From assembly GCA_021770095.1 (NCBI GenBank), contig JAETRQ010000015.1:1-34098 (forward strand): a DNA stretch of 34,098 nt. The letters run 5' to 3'. Of this stretch, positions 15,019 to 23,376 are shown piece by piece (the stretch's first letter is position 1; the number at the start of each line of letters is the position of its first letter). Under the pieces are notes generated by a model that saw nothing but the letters and a program-made list of their open reading frames with translations, did not search any database and had not been told where the DNA came from. The DNA comes from Eubacteriaceae bacterium. Its GTDB lineage: Bacteria; Bacillota; Clostridia; Oscillospirales; Acutalibacteraceae. The translations under genes were made by a program, and so were the position numbers.

Positions 15019-17445
15019 ATGAGTGAGAATTTGTCAATTGAAGAAATCCTCAGGCAAGCAGAAGAAATAAGAAAAAGAACTGTCAAAAAAGCGCAATCTG
15101 CACTTGAAGAGGTGGATAATTACGCAAATGAGACATCTGATAAAACGATTGAAGTACCAAGAGTGAGCAATGATGATTTTGACAAAACTGCTGTTGTTGA
15201 TACACAAGAGGTTAAATCGGTTGCGGCAGTTCATAATGAAAAAACAAAGATTATTGACCAAAAAACAAAGGCAGTAAAACTGGATGATAAAACAGGTGTG
15301 GTAAAGGATATAAAAAATATCGCATCACAGAAAAAGAGCTTTTTTAATAATCAGGCAGATGAACCGCTGTATTCCAAAGCACCGCCTGAGATTATTGAAC
15401 GTCCTGCAACAATCAGGAGTAAATCAAAATTTGATAAAACGTCTGATCTTGAAGAAATACCGACTATCGTTGCGGTTGATGAGTTGGAACATACCCGTAT
15501 TTCTACTGCAAGGTATGGATTCAGAACCGTTCAGGATAATACGGATTATGATGAAGGCGAACAGATTGTCCTTGACGGTTTTAAAGATTTGGACGAGCAA
15601 ATTTCAACGATTGATGAAAATGTTGCAGAAAAACAATTGCGTGAGCGCAGAAAAGAAAAGGTTAATAAATTCAGACTGTTTGGTTCTGAAGATATTGCAG
15701 CTGATAAAAATGCAAGAACAGTTATTGAAAATGATTACAACAATGATGATGAGAAAACGGCTTTTTTAGAAAAACTTTTTGCATCAAAATCATCCATAAC
15801 ATTGTCTGTAACAATGACGCTTGTAATTTCCATTTTAATCGGTTTGCTGACTGTTTTTAAGGACAGTGCGTATATGCCGTCTTTTTTACTTGATTATACG
15901 GCCTATTTTATTGCCGTTTTCGCATTATATCTTATTACGATAGTGATTAACGGAAAAACGATTATTCATGGATTTAATTTCAAAAACGGTGTCAACAGTG
16001 ATTTTCCTGTATCTCTTGTATGTCTGATTGTACTTGTCCATACAGGCGTAATGATGTTTGACAGTGATTTATTTATTGATGACGGCAATGTTTATGCTCT
16101 TGCGGGTGCATTCGCGCTGCTTTTCAGCGGCATCGGCAAACGTGCAATGCTGACCAGAATTATCGGCAATTTTGAATTCCTTATATCGCAGGAAGAAAAA
16201 CATACTGTTGAAAATATCATCAATGCGGTGGATGCAACGATTATAAGCCGCGGTGTTCTTAGCGGTGAGGCAAATCTTAAAACCAGTATAAAAACGGATT
16301 TCCCGACTAATTTTCTTGATATTGCCAGCAGTGATGAACCTGCTGATGCAATTGCAAAAACAACCGGATTTATTATGATTGGACTGAATGCAGTGCTGTT
16401 TGCTGTGTTTGCAGTTATGACAAAGAATTGGCATGTGGGTTTTAATATAGCTATGTGCGGCCTTTGTGTTTCACTGCCGTGTATGGCTCTGCTTGAGACA
16501 AATACAGCACTGTTGGGCGTTTCGAAATCACTTGAAAAGAATGGTTCAATGATTAATGGATTTGAAGGCTCAAAAGTTGTTGATAACGCAAATGCAATTG
16601 TTCTTGAGGCACAGGATTTGTTCGGTCCCAAGAGTTGTGAAATCCATGGGATAAAAATGTTCAATGGAGCAAAAGCAGATGATGTAATTCTCAAAACAGC
16701 AGCTGTTATTATGAAAACCAAGAGCCCGCTCTCCTATGTGTTTGATGATGTTGTTATCGGAAAGCAAACCATTTTGCCTGAAGTTGAAAGTGTGATTTAT
16801 GAAGACAGGCTTGGAACATCTGCATGGATTTATAAAAAGAAAGTACTTGTCGGTACAAGGGAGCTTTTAATACATCACGGTATCCGTGTTCCGAAAGAAG
16901 AATTTGAAGCCAAATATACCCGTAAGGGACGGAAAATTCTGTATCTTGCTGTTACAGGCAAGGTTATGGCAATGTTTGTTGTATCGTATAATGCTGATCC
17001 TAAATTAAAAAAAGCACTCAGAAAACTTGAAAAAAGCGGAATGACAGTGCTGGTAAAAAGTTCTGACCCTTTTATAAATGATGAAAGTATCGCTGAATTG
17101 TTTTCTTTGCCGGATGGATTTGTCCGTGTAATGACTTCTTCAAACGGAAGAGCGTTTGAAAAATATTCAAATATGTGTGTGGAAAAATCACCCGCATATG
17201 TTGTGCATGATGGAACAGCACTCGGTTTTGTATCAGCAATGTGCGGTGCAGAAAATCTGGAGGAAACAAGAAAAATTCTCAGCGTTATGATTTCTTTTGG
17301 ATGTGCAATCGGATTCGGAGTAGTAACCCTGCTTGGATTTACAGGCGGTATGAGTGAACTGAATGCAATTAGTGTTATTGTTTTTCAATCATTATGGTGT
17401 ATATTTGTTGAATTATTGTCAAAACTAAAAAGACTTGGATTATAA
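15019..17445 (+). CDS. Degenerate P-type ATPase-like membrane protein with long charged N-terminus
   Basis: This 808-residue protein has unknown function. Residues 1-250 are charged, Asp/Lys/Thr-rich, without hydrophobic segments and probably disordered. Membrane helices follow at about 262-281, 290-312, 330-347, 358-375, 447-467 and 475-495, with two more near the C-terminus (755-774 and 783-800). The part after residue 440 aligns by eye with P1-type ATPases: a SLPCMALLETN segment sits where metal pumps have CPC-A-L-x-x-x-T, then VLEAQDLFG (528-536) sits where DKTGT should be, SPLSYVFDDV matches the HP locus, VLVGTRELL the nucleotide domain, and KSSDP (680-684) replaces TGD. The invariant phosphorylated Asp and the KTGT motif are missing, so ion pumping is unlikely. 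ATG 15019 is preferred to GTG 15010. It lies between rlmB and rubrerythrin. Confidence 0.7.
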   Translation: MSENLSIEEILRQAEEIRKRTVKKAQSALEEVDNYANETSDKTIEVPRVSNDDFDKTAVVDTQEVKSVAAVHNEKTKIIDQKTKAVKLDDKTGVVKDIKNIASQKKSFFNNQADEPLYSKAPPEIIERPATIRSKSKFDKTSDLEEIPTIVAVDELEHTRISTARYGFRTVQDNTDYDEGEQIVLDGFKDLDEQISTIDENVAEKQLRERRKEKVNKFRLFGSEDIAADKNARTVIENDYNNDDEKTAFLEKLFASKSSITLSVTMTLVISILIGLLTVFKDSAYMPSFLLDYTAYFIAVFALYLITIVINGKTIIHGFNFKNGVNSDFPVSLVCLIVLVHTGVMMFDSDLFIDDGNVYALAGAFALLFSGIGKRAMLTRIIGNFEFLISQEEKHTVENIINAVDATIISRGVLSGEANLKTSIKTDFPTNFLDIASSDEPADAIAKTTGFIMIGLNAVLFAVFAVMTKNWHVGFNIAMCGLCVSLPCMALLETNTALLGVSKSLEKNGSMINGFEGSKVVDNANAIVLEAQDLFGPKSCEIHGIKMFNGAKADDVILKTAAVIMKTKSPLSYVFDDVVIGKQTILPEVESVIYEDRLGTSAWIYKKKVLVGTRELLIHHGIRVPKEEFEAKYTRKGRKILYLAVTGKVMAMFVVSYNADPKLKKALRKLEKSGMTVLVKSSDPFINDESIAELFSLPDGFVRVMTSSNGRAFEKYSNMCVEKSPAYVVHDGTALGFVSAMCGAENLEETRKILSVMISFGCAIGFGVVTLLGFTGGMSELNAISVIVFQSLWCIFVELLSKLKRLGL

Positions 17446-17460
17446 TTAGGAGTGAGTCTT

Positions 17461-18003
17461 TTGAAAGATTTGAATTCAACAAAAACCAAAGCAAATTTGA
17501 TGGCGGCATTTGCAGGTGAAAGTCAGGCACGTAACAAATATACCTACTATGCCAACAAGGCTGAAAAAGACGGATTTGTACAGATTGCAGAAATTTTCAG
17601 GGAAACTGCTGAGAATGAAAGAGAACATGCTGAAATCTGGTTTAAGATTTTAAATGGCGGTGAGTTTAAGGATACAGCATCAAATCTTGAGGACGCAGCA
17701 AACGGCGAGAATTATGAGTGGACAAATATGTACGCAACTTTTGCCGAAGAGGCGAGAGAGGAAGGGTTTGACCACATTGCCTTTCTGTTTGATTCTGTTG
17801 CAAAGATAGAAAAAGAACATGAACAGCGATTCAGGAAACTGCTTCATAATGTTGAAAACGGATTGGTTTTCAGCCGTGATGAAGAAAAAATCTGGATTTG
17901 TTCAAACTGCGGCAATATTGTTATAGGAAAAGAAGTCCCTAATGTTTGTCCTGTCTGTAAGCATCCGAAAGCATATTTCAAAATCAAAGCAGAAAATTAT
18001 TAA
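17461..18003 (+). CDS. rbr: Rubrerythrin
   Basis: Rubrerythrin reduces hydrogen peroxide in anaerobes. The 180 residues comprise an N-terminal ferritin-like diiron four-helix domain ([56 protein letters not shown], which supply the Glu/His ligands) and a C-terminal rubredoxin-like domain with two C-x2-C pairs (CSNCG and CPVCK). A TTG start at 17461 is chosen because AGGAG ends 8 bases upstream and the protein then begins [14 protein letters not shown], like other rubrerythrins. An in-frame GTG at 17452 overlaps the ribosome binding site. It follows the P-type ATPase-like gene by 15 bases, and a bidirectional terminator follows. Confidence 0.95.
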   Translation: MKDLNSTKTKANLMAAFAGESQARNKYTYYANKAEKDGFVQIAEIFRETAENEREHAEIWFKILNGGEFKDTASNLEDAANGENYEWTNMYATFAEEAREEGFDHIAFLFDSVAKIEKEHEQRFRKLLHNVENGLVFSRDEEKIWICSNCGNIVIGKEVPNVCPVCKHPKAYFKIKAENY

Positions 18004-18013
18004 AACAAAAATA

Positions 18014-18045
18014 AACCCCACGGACAGGAGCCTGTTCGTGGGGTT
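18014..18045 (-). terminator. Bidirectional terminator between rubrerythrin and nadC
   Basis: AACCCCACGGACAGG (18014-18028) pairs with CCTGTTCGTGGGGTT (18031-18045), with one G-T pair. On the minus strand the hairpin is followed by TATTTTTGTTTT and ends the nadB-nadC operon. The plus-strand T-tract is weaker. Confidence 0.8.
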
Positions 18046-18062
18046 GTTATGTTATTTGCTGT

Positions 18063-18902
18063 TTATTCAATTGGTCTGAGGTTCTTTAAACTGACATCCA
18101 TAATAGGTGCAGAATGCGTTAATGCACCGCAGGATACAAAATCAACACCTATTTCTGCAATTTCTTTTAATCTTTCTTTGGTTACATTGCCTGAACATTC
18201 AGTCTGTGCTTTTTTGTCAATGATTTCAAGTGCTTTCATCATAGTTTCGTCATCCATATTGTCAAGCATAATGATGTCTGCACCTGCATCAACAGCCTCT
18301 TTTACCTGCTCCAGAGTTTCTGTCTCAACTTCGATTTTTCTGACAAAAGGGGCATATGCCTTTGCCATCTGAATTGCTTTTGTTATTGAGCCTGCAGCAC
18401 CGATGTGATTATCTTTTAAAAGCACGCCGTCACTCAGATTATATCTGTGATTGGTAGCTCCACCGACTGTTACCGCATATTTTTCAAACGGACGCATATT
18501 TGGTGTTGTCTTTCTTGTATCAAGCAGGGTTGTTGAATATCCTTCAAGTTCATTCATATATTCTTTTGTGATTGTGGCAATTCCGCTCATTCGCTGAAGA
18601 TAATTGAGTGCGGTTCTTTCACCGCTGAGTATAGCCTTGATGTCACCGTATATAACACCAAGCAAATCACCTTTTTTTACGTCATCACCGTCTTTGAAAT
18701 TTGCTTCAAATCGGCTTGTACTGTCAAGAAGTTCGAATGTTCTTCTGAATATATCAAGACCGCAGATTACACCGTCCTGTTTGCAGATAAGTTCGGCTCT
18801 GCCTTGTTTATCCTCAGGCATAACAGCATTTGTTGATACGTCTTCTGAGGTTATATCTTCCTTTAATGTGTTGAGTATATAATCATCAACATTAATTTTC
18901 AT
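18063..18902 (-). CDS. nadC: Nicotinate-nucleotide pyrophosphorylase (quinolinate phosphoribosyltransferase)
   Basis: NadC converts quinolinate and PRPP to nicotinate mononucleotide in de novo NAD synthesis. The 279 residues match the family length. Visible signatures are EDITSEDVSTNAV near the N-terminus, LNYLQRMSGIATIT, LDTRKTTPNMRPFEKYAV, GGATNHRYNLSDGVLLKDNHI, VEVETETLEQVKEA and DIIMLDNM, which line the PRPP/quinolinate site. ATG 18902 is chosen: it overlaps the end of nadB by 11 bases and has a GGTG site 5 bases upstream, which suggests translational coupling. The longer frame to 18950 has extra N-terminal residues not found in the family. Confidence 0.95.
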   Translation of the reverse strand: MKINVDDYILNTLKEDITSEDVSTNAVMPEDKQGRAELICKQDGVICGLDIFRRTFELLDSTSRFEANFKDGDDVKKGDLLGVIYGDIKAILSGERTALNYLQRMSGIATITKEYMNELEGYSTTLLDTRKTTPNMRPFEKYAVTVGGATNHRYNLSDGVLLKDNHIGAAGSITKAIQMAKAYAPFVRKIEVETETLEQVKEAVDAGADIIMLDNMDDETMMKALEIIDKKAQTECSGNVTKERLKEIAEIGVDFVSCGALTHSAPIMDVSLKNLRPIE

Positions 18903-20217
18903 TGTTACACCATTTATCATAGAATTCTCTGTCCTTTCCTTTGATTTCATCCATAATTAACTTTCTGAATTCTTTTTCACGCTCCGGTTTGGCAGGATAA
19001 GATTTCAAATCAATATCAGGTAATTTAATGTCTTTTTCTGCTTTATCATCCGCAATCATTAATGCCGCTCTTTTAGCAAAAACAAGACTTTCGAGAAGTG
19101 AGTTTGATGCGAGTCTGTTTTTGCCATGGACACCGTTGCAGGCTGTTTCTCCGACAGCGTAAAGATATTTCATTGATGTCTGTCCGTTTATATCTGTTTT
19201 TACACCGCCCATCATATAATGCTGAGCAGGTGTTACAGGGACTTTGTCTTTTGTGATGTCATATCCTTCTTCCATACAAGCGTCAAATATGTTTGGAAAT
19301 CTCTTCTTCGCTTCTTCGCTGCTCATTGTCGGCAGGGTTATGTAAACATAATCTGTTTTGAATTTAGCCATTTCTTCAACAATTGCGTTTGTTACAACAT
19401 CCCTCGGTTGAAGTTCATCTGTAAATCTTTCTCCGTTTTCATTAAGGAGTATTGCACCTTCTCCGCGCACACTTTCACTGATTAAAAATCTTCTTCCTTT
19501 TTGCTTGCTGTAAAGAGTGGTTGGATGAATTTGAATATAGTTCATATCCTGCAGTTCAACATTGTGTTTGATAGACAGAGCGAAAGAGTCACCGGTAATA
19601 TGCGGATAATTTGTTGAGTTAAGGAAAAGTCCGCCGATTCCGCCGGTTGCGAGCACAATATTTTTGGCTATTATTGCTCCCATTTCCCCATATTCATCTT
19701 CACAAACAATACCCTGACAGATATTATCTTTTTCGATAAAATCAATCATTGTTGTTTGTGTGACGAAAGTTATATTCGCTCTCTTCTTTGCAATTCTGAG
19801 CAGCGTTGCTGTAATTTCTTTTCCTGTTTCATCTTTGTGGTGCAGGATGCGGTTGCGCCTGTGTGCACCTTCTCTTGTATAATCAAAGTCACCGTCTTCA
19901 TCCGTATCAAATTTTACACCGAGTTCAACCAGTGTGCTGATAACATCTGTTGATGACTCAATCATAACCCTGACTGATTCAGGATTATTTTCATAATGTC
20001 CTGCTTTCATTGTATCTTCAAAATAGCAGTTAAAATCATTTATGTCCTTAAGTACACATACTCCGCCCTGTGCAAGATAAGAATCACATTCCTTTAAATC
20101 TTCTTTTGTTATTACAAGCACGTCCATATCTTTTGGAAGACACAGTGCAGTAAACAATCCGGCAACGCCGCTGCCGACTATAACAACATCCGTTTTAATA
20201 AAATCTTTTATTTCCAT
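18892..20217 (-). CDS. nadB: L-aspartate oxidase (short form)
   Basis: NadB oxidises aspartate to iminoaspartate with FAD; in anaerobes fumarate may serve as electron acceptor. The FAD dinucleotide motif VVIVGSGVAGLFTAL is near the N-terminus. Family motifs include YLAQGGVCV, REGAHRRNRILHHKDETGKEI, HPTTLY, ISESVRGEGAILLN, PRDVVTNAIV, MMGGVKTDINGQTS and GVHGKNRLASNSLLESLVF. At 441 residues it ends about 90 residues short of Escherichia/Bacillus NadB: the C-terminal helical domain is mostly missing. ATG 20217 is chosen because the longer frame runs into the promoter. It overlaps nadC, with no nadA beside it. Confidence 0.92.
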   Translation of the reverse strand: MEIKDFIKTDVVIVGSGVAGLFTALCLPKDMDVLVITKEDLKECDSYLAQGGVCVLKDINDFNCYFEDTMKAGHYENNPESVRVMIESSTDVISTLVELGVKFDTDEDGDFDYTREGAHRRNRILHHKDETGKEITATLLRIAKKRANITFVTQTTMIDFIEKDNICQGIVCEDEYGEMGAIIAKNIVLATGGIGGLFLNSTNYPHITGDSFALSIKHNVELQDMNYIQIHPTTLYSKQKGRRFLISESVRGEGAILLNENGERFTDELQPRDVVTNAIVEEMAKFKTDYVYITLPTMSSEEAKKRFPNIFDACMEEGYDITKDKVPVTPAQHYMMGGVKTDINGQTSMKYLYAVGETACNGVHGKNRLASNSLLESLVFAKRAALMIADDKAEKDIKLPDIDLKSYPAKPEREKEFRKLIMDEIKGKDREFYDKWCNNEN

Positions 20218-20262
20218 AATTATAATAACTTTCCCAAGGTTAATTTTAGTTATACTTATTCT

Positions 20263-20291
20263 AATATATAATTTTTTTGTCATATTGTCAA
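20263..20291 (-). promoter_or_regulatory. Promoter of nadB-nadC
   Basis: On the minus strand TTGACA (20291-20286) and TATATT (20268-20263) are 17 bases apart. Only 2 bases separate its -35 box from that of the divergent promoter at 20294, so polymerases may compete there. Confidence 0.65.
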
Positions 20292-20293
20292 GA

Positions 20294-20322
20294 TTGATAA
20301 AGAATATATATTGTGTTAAAAT
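20294..20322 (+). promoter_or_regulatory. Promoter of the HAD phosphatase gene
   Basis: TTGATA (20294-20299) and TAAAAT (20317-20322) are 17 bases apart, with an upstream TG (20314-20315) that makes the -10 extended. It is arranged back to back with the nadB promoter. Confidence 0.6.
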
Positions 20323-20352
20323 TAAATTATTATATTATGAGTTGGTAGATTT

Positions 20353-20919
20353 ATGAATGTTTTTGATTTTGATAACACAATATATGACGGTGAAACTTTA
20401 GTCGATTTTATTGTTTATTACATAAAGACAGACCCGAGGATATGGAAATATGTGCCGAAACTGCTTTATATTTATTTTAAAGATACATTACATCTTTTTA
20501 CTGTTGAAGAGGCTATAAGGGCATATGCGGGTTTTCTTGAAGGGTATTATGTTAAAATCGATACAGTGGAAGAAGATGTTAAAAAATTCTGGGATAAAAA
20601 TGAGCATAAGATAAAGCCGTGGTACGATAAAGTACGCAGAGACGATGACATAATTGTTTCAGGTACAACGGATTTTATCCTGGATGAGATTATGAGAAGG
20701 ATGGGCATTAAAAATTATGTCGGCTCTTCAATAGATAAAAAAACAGGAAAATTCAAACGTCTTTGTTTTTTGGAAAATAAAGTAAAGATTTTCAATGCGC
20801 TTTATCCTGATGCTCATATTGATAATTTTTATACGGATTCAATGAATGATAAAGCAATGATGGATATTGTGGACCATGTATTTTTTGTTACAGGGGATAA
20901 AATTGAACAAATAAAATAA
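20353..20919 (+). CDS. HAD-superfamily phosphatase (SerB-like, subfamily IB)
   Basis: This 188-residue hydrolase has the HAD motifs. Motif I is FDFDNTIYDGE (residues 4-14, with the nucleophile Asp), motif II is IVSGTTDFIL, a Lys-bearing stretch FLENKVKIFNAL follows, and motif IV is YTDSMNDKAMM. The helical cap lies between motif I and II, as in the phosphoserine-phosphatase-like IB branch. The substrate is unknown; serine, phospholipid and nucleotide phosphates are all possible. It is transcribed divergently from nadB, and murA follows after a 309-base gap, so it is probably a single-gene unit. Confidence 0.82.
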   Translation: MNVFDFDNTIYDGETLVDFIVYYIKTDPRIWKYVPKLLYIYFKDTLHLFTVEEAIRAYAGFLEGYYVKIDTVEEDVKKFWDKNEHKIKPWYDKVRRDDDIIVSGTTDFILDEIMRRMGIKNYVGSSIDKKTGKFKRLCFLENKVKIFNALYPDAHIDNFYTDSMNDKAMMDIVDHVFFVTGDKIEQIK

Positions 20920-21228
20920 GATGCTTTGTGCAAAATATGAATATAGCTATTGACAATCGCTCAATATTGTGTTACCCTTTTGTTACCATTTAAAGGCACA
21001 ATATTTTGTTGCTTTTCGACTGATTTTTCAGTAAATACAATATATTGTATCAAATCTGTTGATTTGACAAATATCGACCACAATTTTAAAAAGTTACATT
21101 TTGGATAAAATGTTCAGTGTTTGATTTATTTCAATAGTATTATTTGATATAATATCTGTACTTATGTGATACATAATTTTTCGATTACTACAAACATTAA
21201 TATATATACCCATTATAAGTGAGGTGAT
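20920..21228 (+). promoter_or_regulatory. Palindrome-rich upstream region of murA
   Basis: This 309-base gap holds no credible ORF. It contains a perfect 16-base palindrome (ATACAATATATTGTAT, 21035-21050) that matches 14 of 16 positions of the NrdR-box consensus (acaCwAtATaTwGtgt). Two weaker matches (12/16 each) lie at 20957-20972 and 20996-21011, so the three starts are exactly 39 bases apart. A small hairpin CAAATC-TGTT-GATTTG follows at 21051-21066. An extended -10 (TGATATAAT, 21145-21153) is the likely murA promoter; its -35 is poor. A GAGGTGAT ribosome binding site precedes murA. Confidence 0.5.
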
Positions 21229-22524
21229 ATGTACTTGGAGAATTTTGTTATCAAAGGCGGACGTGAACTTTTTGGTGAAGTTTCAATCAGCGGGGCAAAA
21301 AATGCGGCTGTCGCAATTATTCCTGCGGCTCTCTTGGCTGATGATGTAGTCCGTATTGAAAATATTCCTAATATCAGCGATGTAAGATTGATTATACAGA
21401 TTCTTGACCGTATGGGTGCAGGAATTAAAATGATAAATAAAAACACGATAGAAATCGATTCCCGTTCAGTACAATGTCAGGCGGTTCCTTATGAACTTGC
21501 ATCCCATTTCAGAGCCAGTTATTATCTGATTGGCGTTATGCTCGGCAGGTTTAAAAATGCAGAAGTAGCGATGCCCGGCGGATGTGATTTTGGTGTACGC
21601 CCTATTGACCAGCATATCAAAGGCTTTGAAATGCTCGGCGCAAAAGTTGAAACCGTAAACGGAATGGTTTGTGCCAAGGCAGATAAACTGGTCGGTGCAT
21701 CCATTTATATGGACGTTGTTTCTGTTGGTGCAACAATGAATGTTATGCTGGCTGCAGTGCTTTCAAGGGGACTTACTGTTATTGAAAATGCTGCTAAAGA
21801 GCCGCATATTGTTGACCTTGCCAATTTCCTGAACTCAATGGGTGCAGATGTCCGTGGTGCAGGTACCGACGTGATTAAAATCCGTGGTGTCGAAAAACTT
21901 CACGGCTGCACATATTCGATTATACCTGACCAGATTGAAGCCGGAACTTATATGGTTGCTGCTGCAACCTGCGGCGGTGATGTTCTTATTAAGAATGTTA
22001 TTCCGAAGCATCTTGAGTCCATCAGTGCAAAGCTTGAAGAAGCGGGTGCGGAAATTATTGAATATGATGATGCAGTGCGCGTTACCAGATTTAAAAATCT
22101 GACCAAATGCAATGTTAAGACTATGCCTCATCCGGGCTTCCCGACTGATATGCAGCCGCAGATGGCTGTTCTGCTTTCTCTTGCAAAGGGTACAAGTATT
22201 TTATCTGAAAGTGTTTGGGACAACCGTTTCCAGTATGTTGGTCAACTGCTGCGAATGGGTGCGGACATTCAGGTTGACGGAAAGATTGCTGTAATTGAAG
22301 GCGTTGAAAAACTTACAGGTGTAAACGTTAAGGCTACCGACCTTCGTGCAGGCGCAGCAATGATTATTGCCGGACTTATTGCTGAAGGTGAAACAACTGT
22401 TGAGGATATTCAGTATATTGACCGCGGATATGAAGATGTGATTGAAAAATTCGGTTTGCTTGGTGCGGATATAAAACGTGTTGTGATAAATGATACTGAA
22501 AATACAGTAGTCGATGCAGGTTAA
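21229..22524 (+). CDS. murA: UDP-N-acetylglucosamine 1-carboxyvinyltransferase
   Basis: MurA transfers enolpyruvate from PEP to UDP-GlcNAc, the first committed step of peptidoglycan synthesis. The 431 residues show SGAKNAAVAIIPAALLADD with the active-site Lys-Asn pair, MPGGCDFGVRPIDQHIKGFEMLGA with the Cys targeted by fosfomycin (so the enzyme should be fosfomycin-sensitive), and MPHPGFPTDMQPQMAVLL with the catalytic Asp. The ATG at 21229 has GAGGTG a few bases upstream. It has its own terminator and is followed by walJ-like and rlmH genes. Confidence 0.96.
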   Translation: MYLENFVIKGGRELFGEVSISGAKNAAVAIIPAALLADDVVRIENIPNISDVRLIIQILDRMGAGIKMINKNTIEIDSRSVQCQAVPYELASHFRASYYLIGVMLGRFKNAEVAMPGGCDFGVRPIDQHIKGFEMLGAKVETVNGMVCAKADKLVGASIYMDVVSVGATMNVMLAAVLSRGLTVIENAAKEPHIVDLANFLNSMGADVRGAGTDVIKIRGVEKLHGCTYSIIPDQIEAGTYMVAAATCGGDVLIKNVIPKHLESISAKLEEAGAEIIEYDDAVRVTRFKNLTKCNVKTMPHPGFPTDMQPQMAVLLSLAKGTSILSESVWDNRFQYVGQLLRMGADIQVDGKIAVIEGVEKLTGVNVKATDLRAGAAMIIAGLIAEGETTVEDIQYIDRGYEDVIEKFGLLGADIKRVVINDTENTVVDAG

Positions 22525-22532
22525 ATAAAATG

Positions 22533-22573
22533 AAAGCGTATCTTATGGCGGTTGTGCAGAGATACGCTTTTTT
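22533..22573 (+). terminator. Terminator after murA
   Basis: AAAGCGTATCT (22533-22543) pairs with AGATACGCTTT (22560-22570) around a 16-base loop, followed by TTT. It sits only about 15 bases before the next ATG, so read-through into the next gene is likely. Confidence 0.75.
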
Positions 22574-22587
22574 AGTGGAGAATATAT

Positions 22588-23376
22588 ATGTCAAAAGTTT
22601 GTCAGCTGTTTTCAGGAAGCAGCGGGAATTCAATATTAATTTCATCAAAAGGCCATCATTTTTTAGTGGATATAGGTGTATCGGCCAAAAAATGTGAAAA
22701 AGCACTGATGGATATAGGTGTAGATCCTGCGAGTATAAGTGCAATTTTTGTAACGCATGAACATATAGACCACAGCAAAGGCGTTCGTGTTTTTGCAAGC
22801 AGGTATAAAGTTCCTGTTTTTTTGCCTGAAAGGTGTATAGACAGCATGCTTGAATCGGGTTTGCTTAGTGATAAAGTGCATTTTGAACGTATCAATCATC
22901 ATATGGAACTTTGCGGGATTGAAACACTTGCATTCAAACAAAGTCATGACAGCTGCGATTGTGTGGGGTATCGATTCAATCTTCACGGTGGCAGGAGTGT
23001 ATCTGTCTGTACGGATACAGGGTACATAACAGATAATGCAAAAGAGGTTTTGCCCGGTTCGGATTTGATTTTTATCGAATCGAATCATGAAGTTTCTATG
23101 GTTGAAACAGGACCATACCCTTATTCTCTCAAAAAAAGAATTCTTGGTGAGTTCGGTCATCTTTCAAATTTTGCCTGCGGTGAATATATGAAGTCGTTGG
23201 CGAAAGACGGCACTACTCGATTTGTGCTTTCTCATCTGAGCAGAGAAAATAATATGCCTCACATTGCAAGGCAGAGTGCTGTTGCGTCATTAGCCGAAAT
23301 CGGGCTGAAAGAAGAATCTGATTATCGTTTGTATGTATCGTCACCTGAGAATAATGGCGGAGGAATTGCGTTATGA
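22588..23376 (+). CDS. walJ: Metallo-beta-lactamase-fold hydrolase, WalJ/YycJ-like
   Basis: This 262-residue protein has the metallo-beta-lactamase metal motif THEHIDHSKG (H-x-H-x-D-H, about 52-61), the N-terminal SGSSGNSILIS typical of the YycJ/WalJ branch, a further metal His in HDSCDCVGYRF, and a C-terminal LSHLSRENN. WalJ proteins are putative 5'-3' exonuclease-like hydrolases linked to cell division and DNA repair; the biochemical role is not settled. A GTGGAG ribosome binding site precedes the ATG. Its stop overlaps the rlmH start by 4 bases. In Bacillus the walJ and rlmH orthologues also lie close together near the origin. Confidence 0.87.
   Translation: MSKVCQLFSGSSGNSILISSKGHHFLVDIGVSAKKCEKALMDIGVDPASISAIFVTHEHIDHSKGVRVFASRYKVPVFLPERCIDSMLESGLLSDKVHFERINHHMELCGIETLAFKQSHDSCDCVGYRFNLHGGRSVSVCTDTGYITDNAKEVLPGSDLIFIESNHEVSMVETGPYPYSLKKRILGEFGHLSNFACGEYMKSLAKDGTTRFVLSHLSRENNMPHIARQSAVASLAEIGLKEESDYRLYVSSPENNGGGIAL

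Noticed and set aside
15280-15310. DKTG string in the N-terminal part of the P-type ATPase-like protein (residues 90-93)
   Set aside because: It sits in a charged disordered segment with repeated D-K-T patterns and far from the membrane core, so it is not the phosphorylation site.
16092-16721. 209-codon open frame on the minus strand inside the P-type ATPase-like gene
   Set aside because: Antisense shadow; the plus-strand frame is continuous with convincing membrane and soluble domains.
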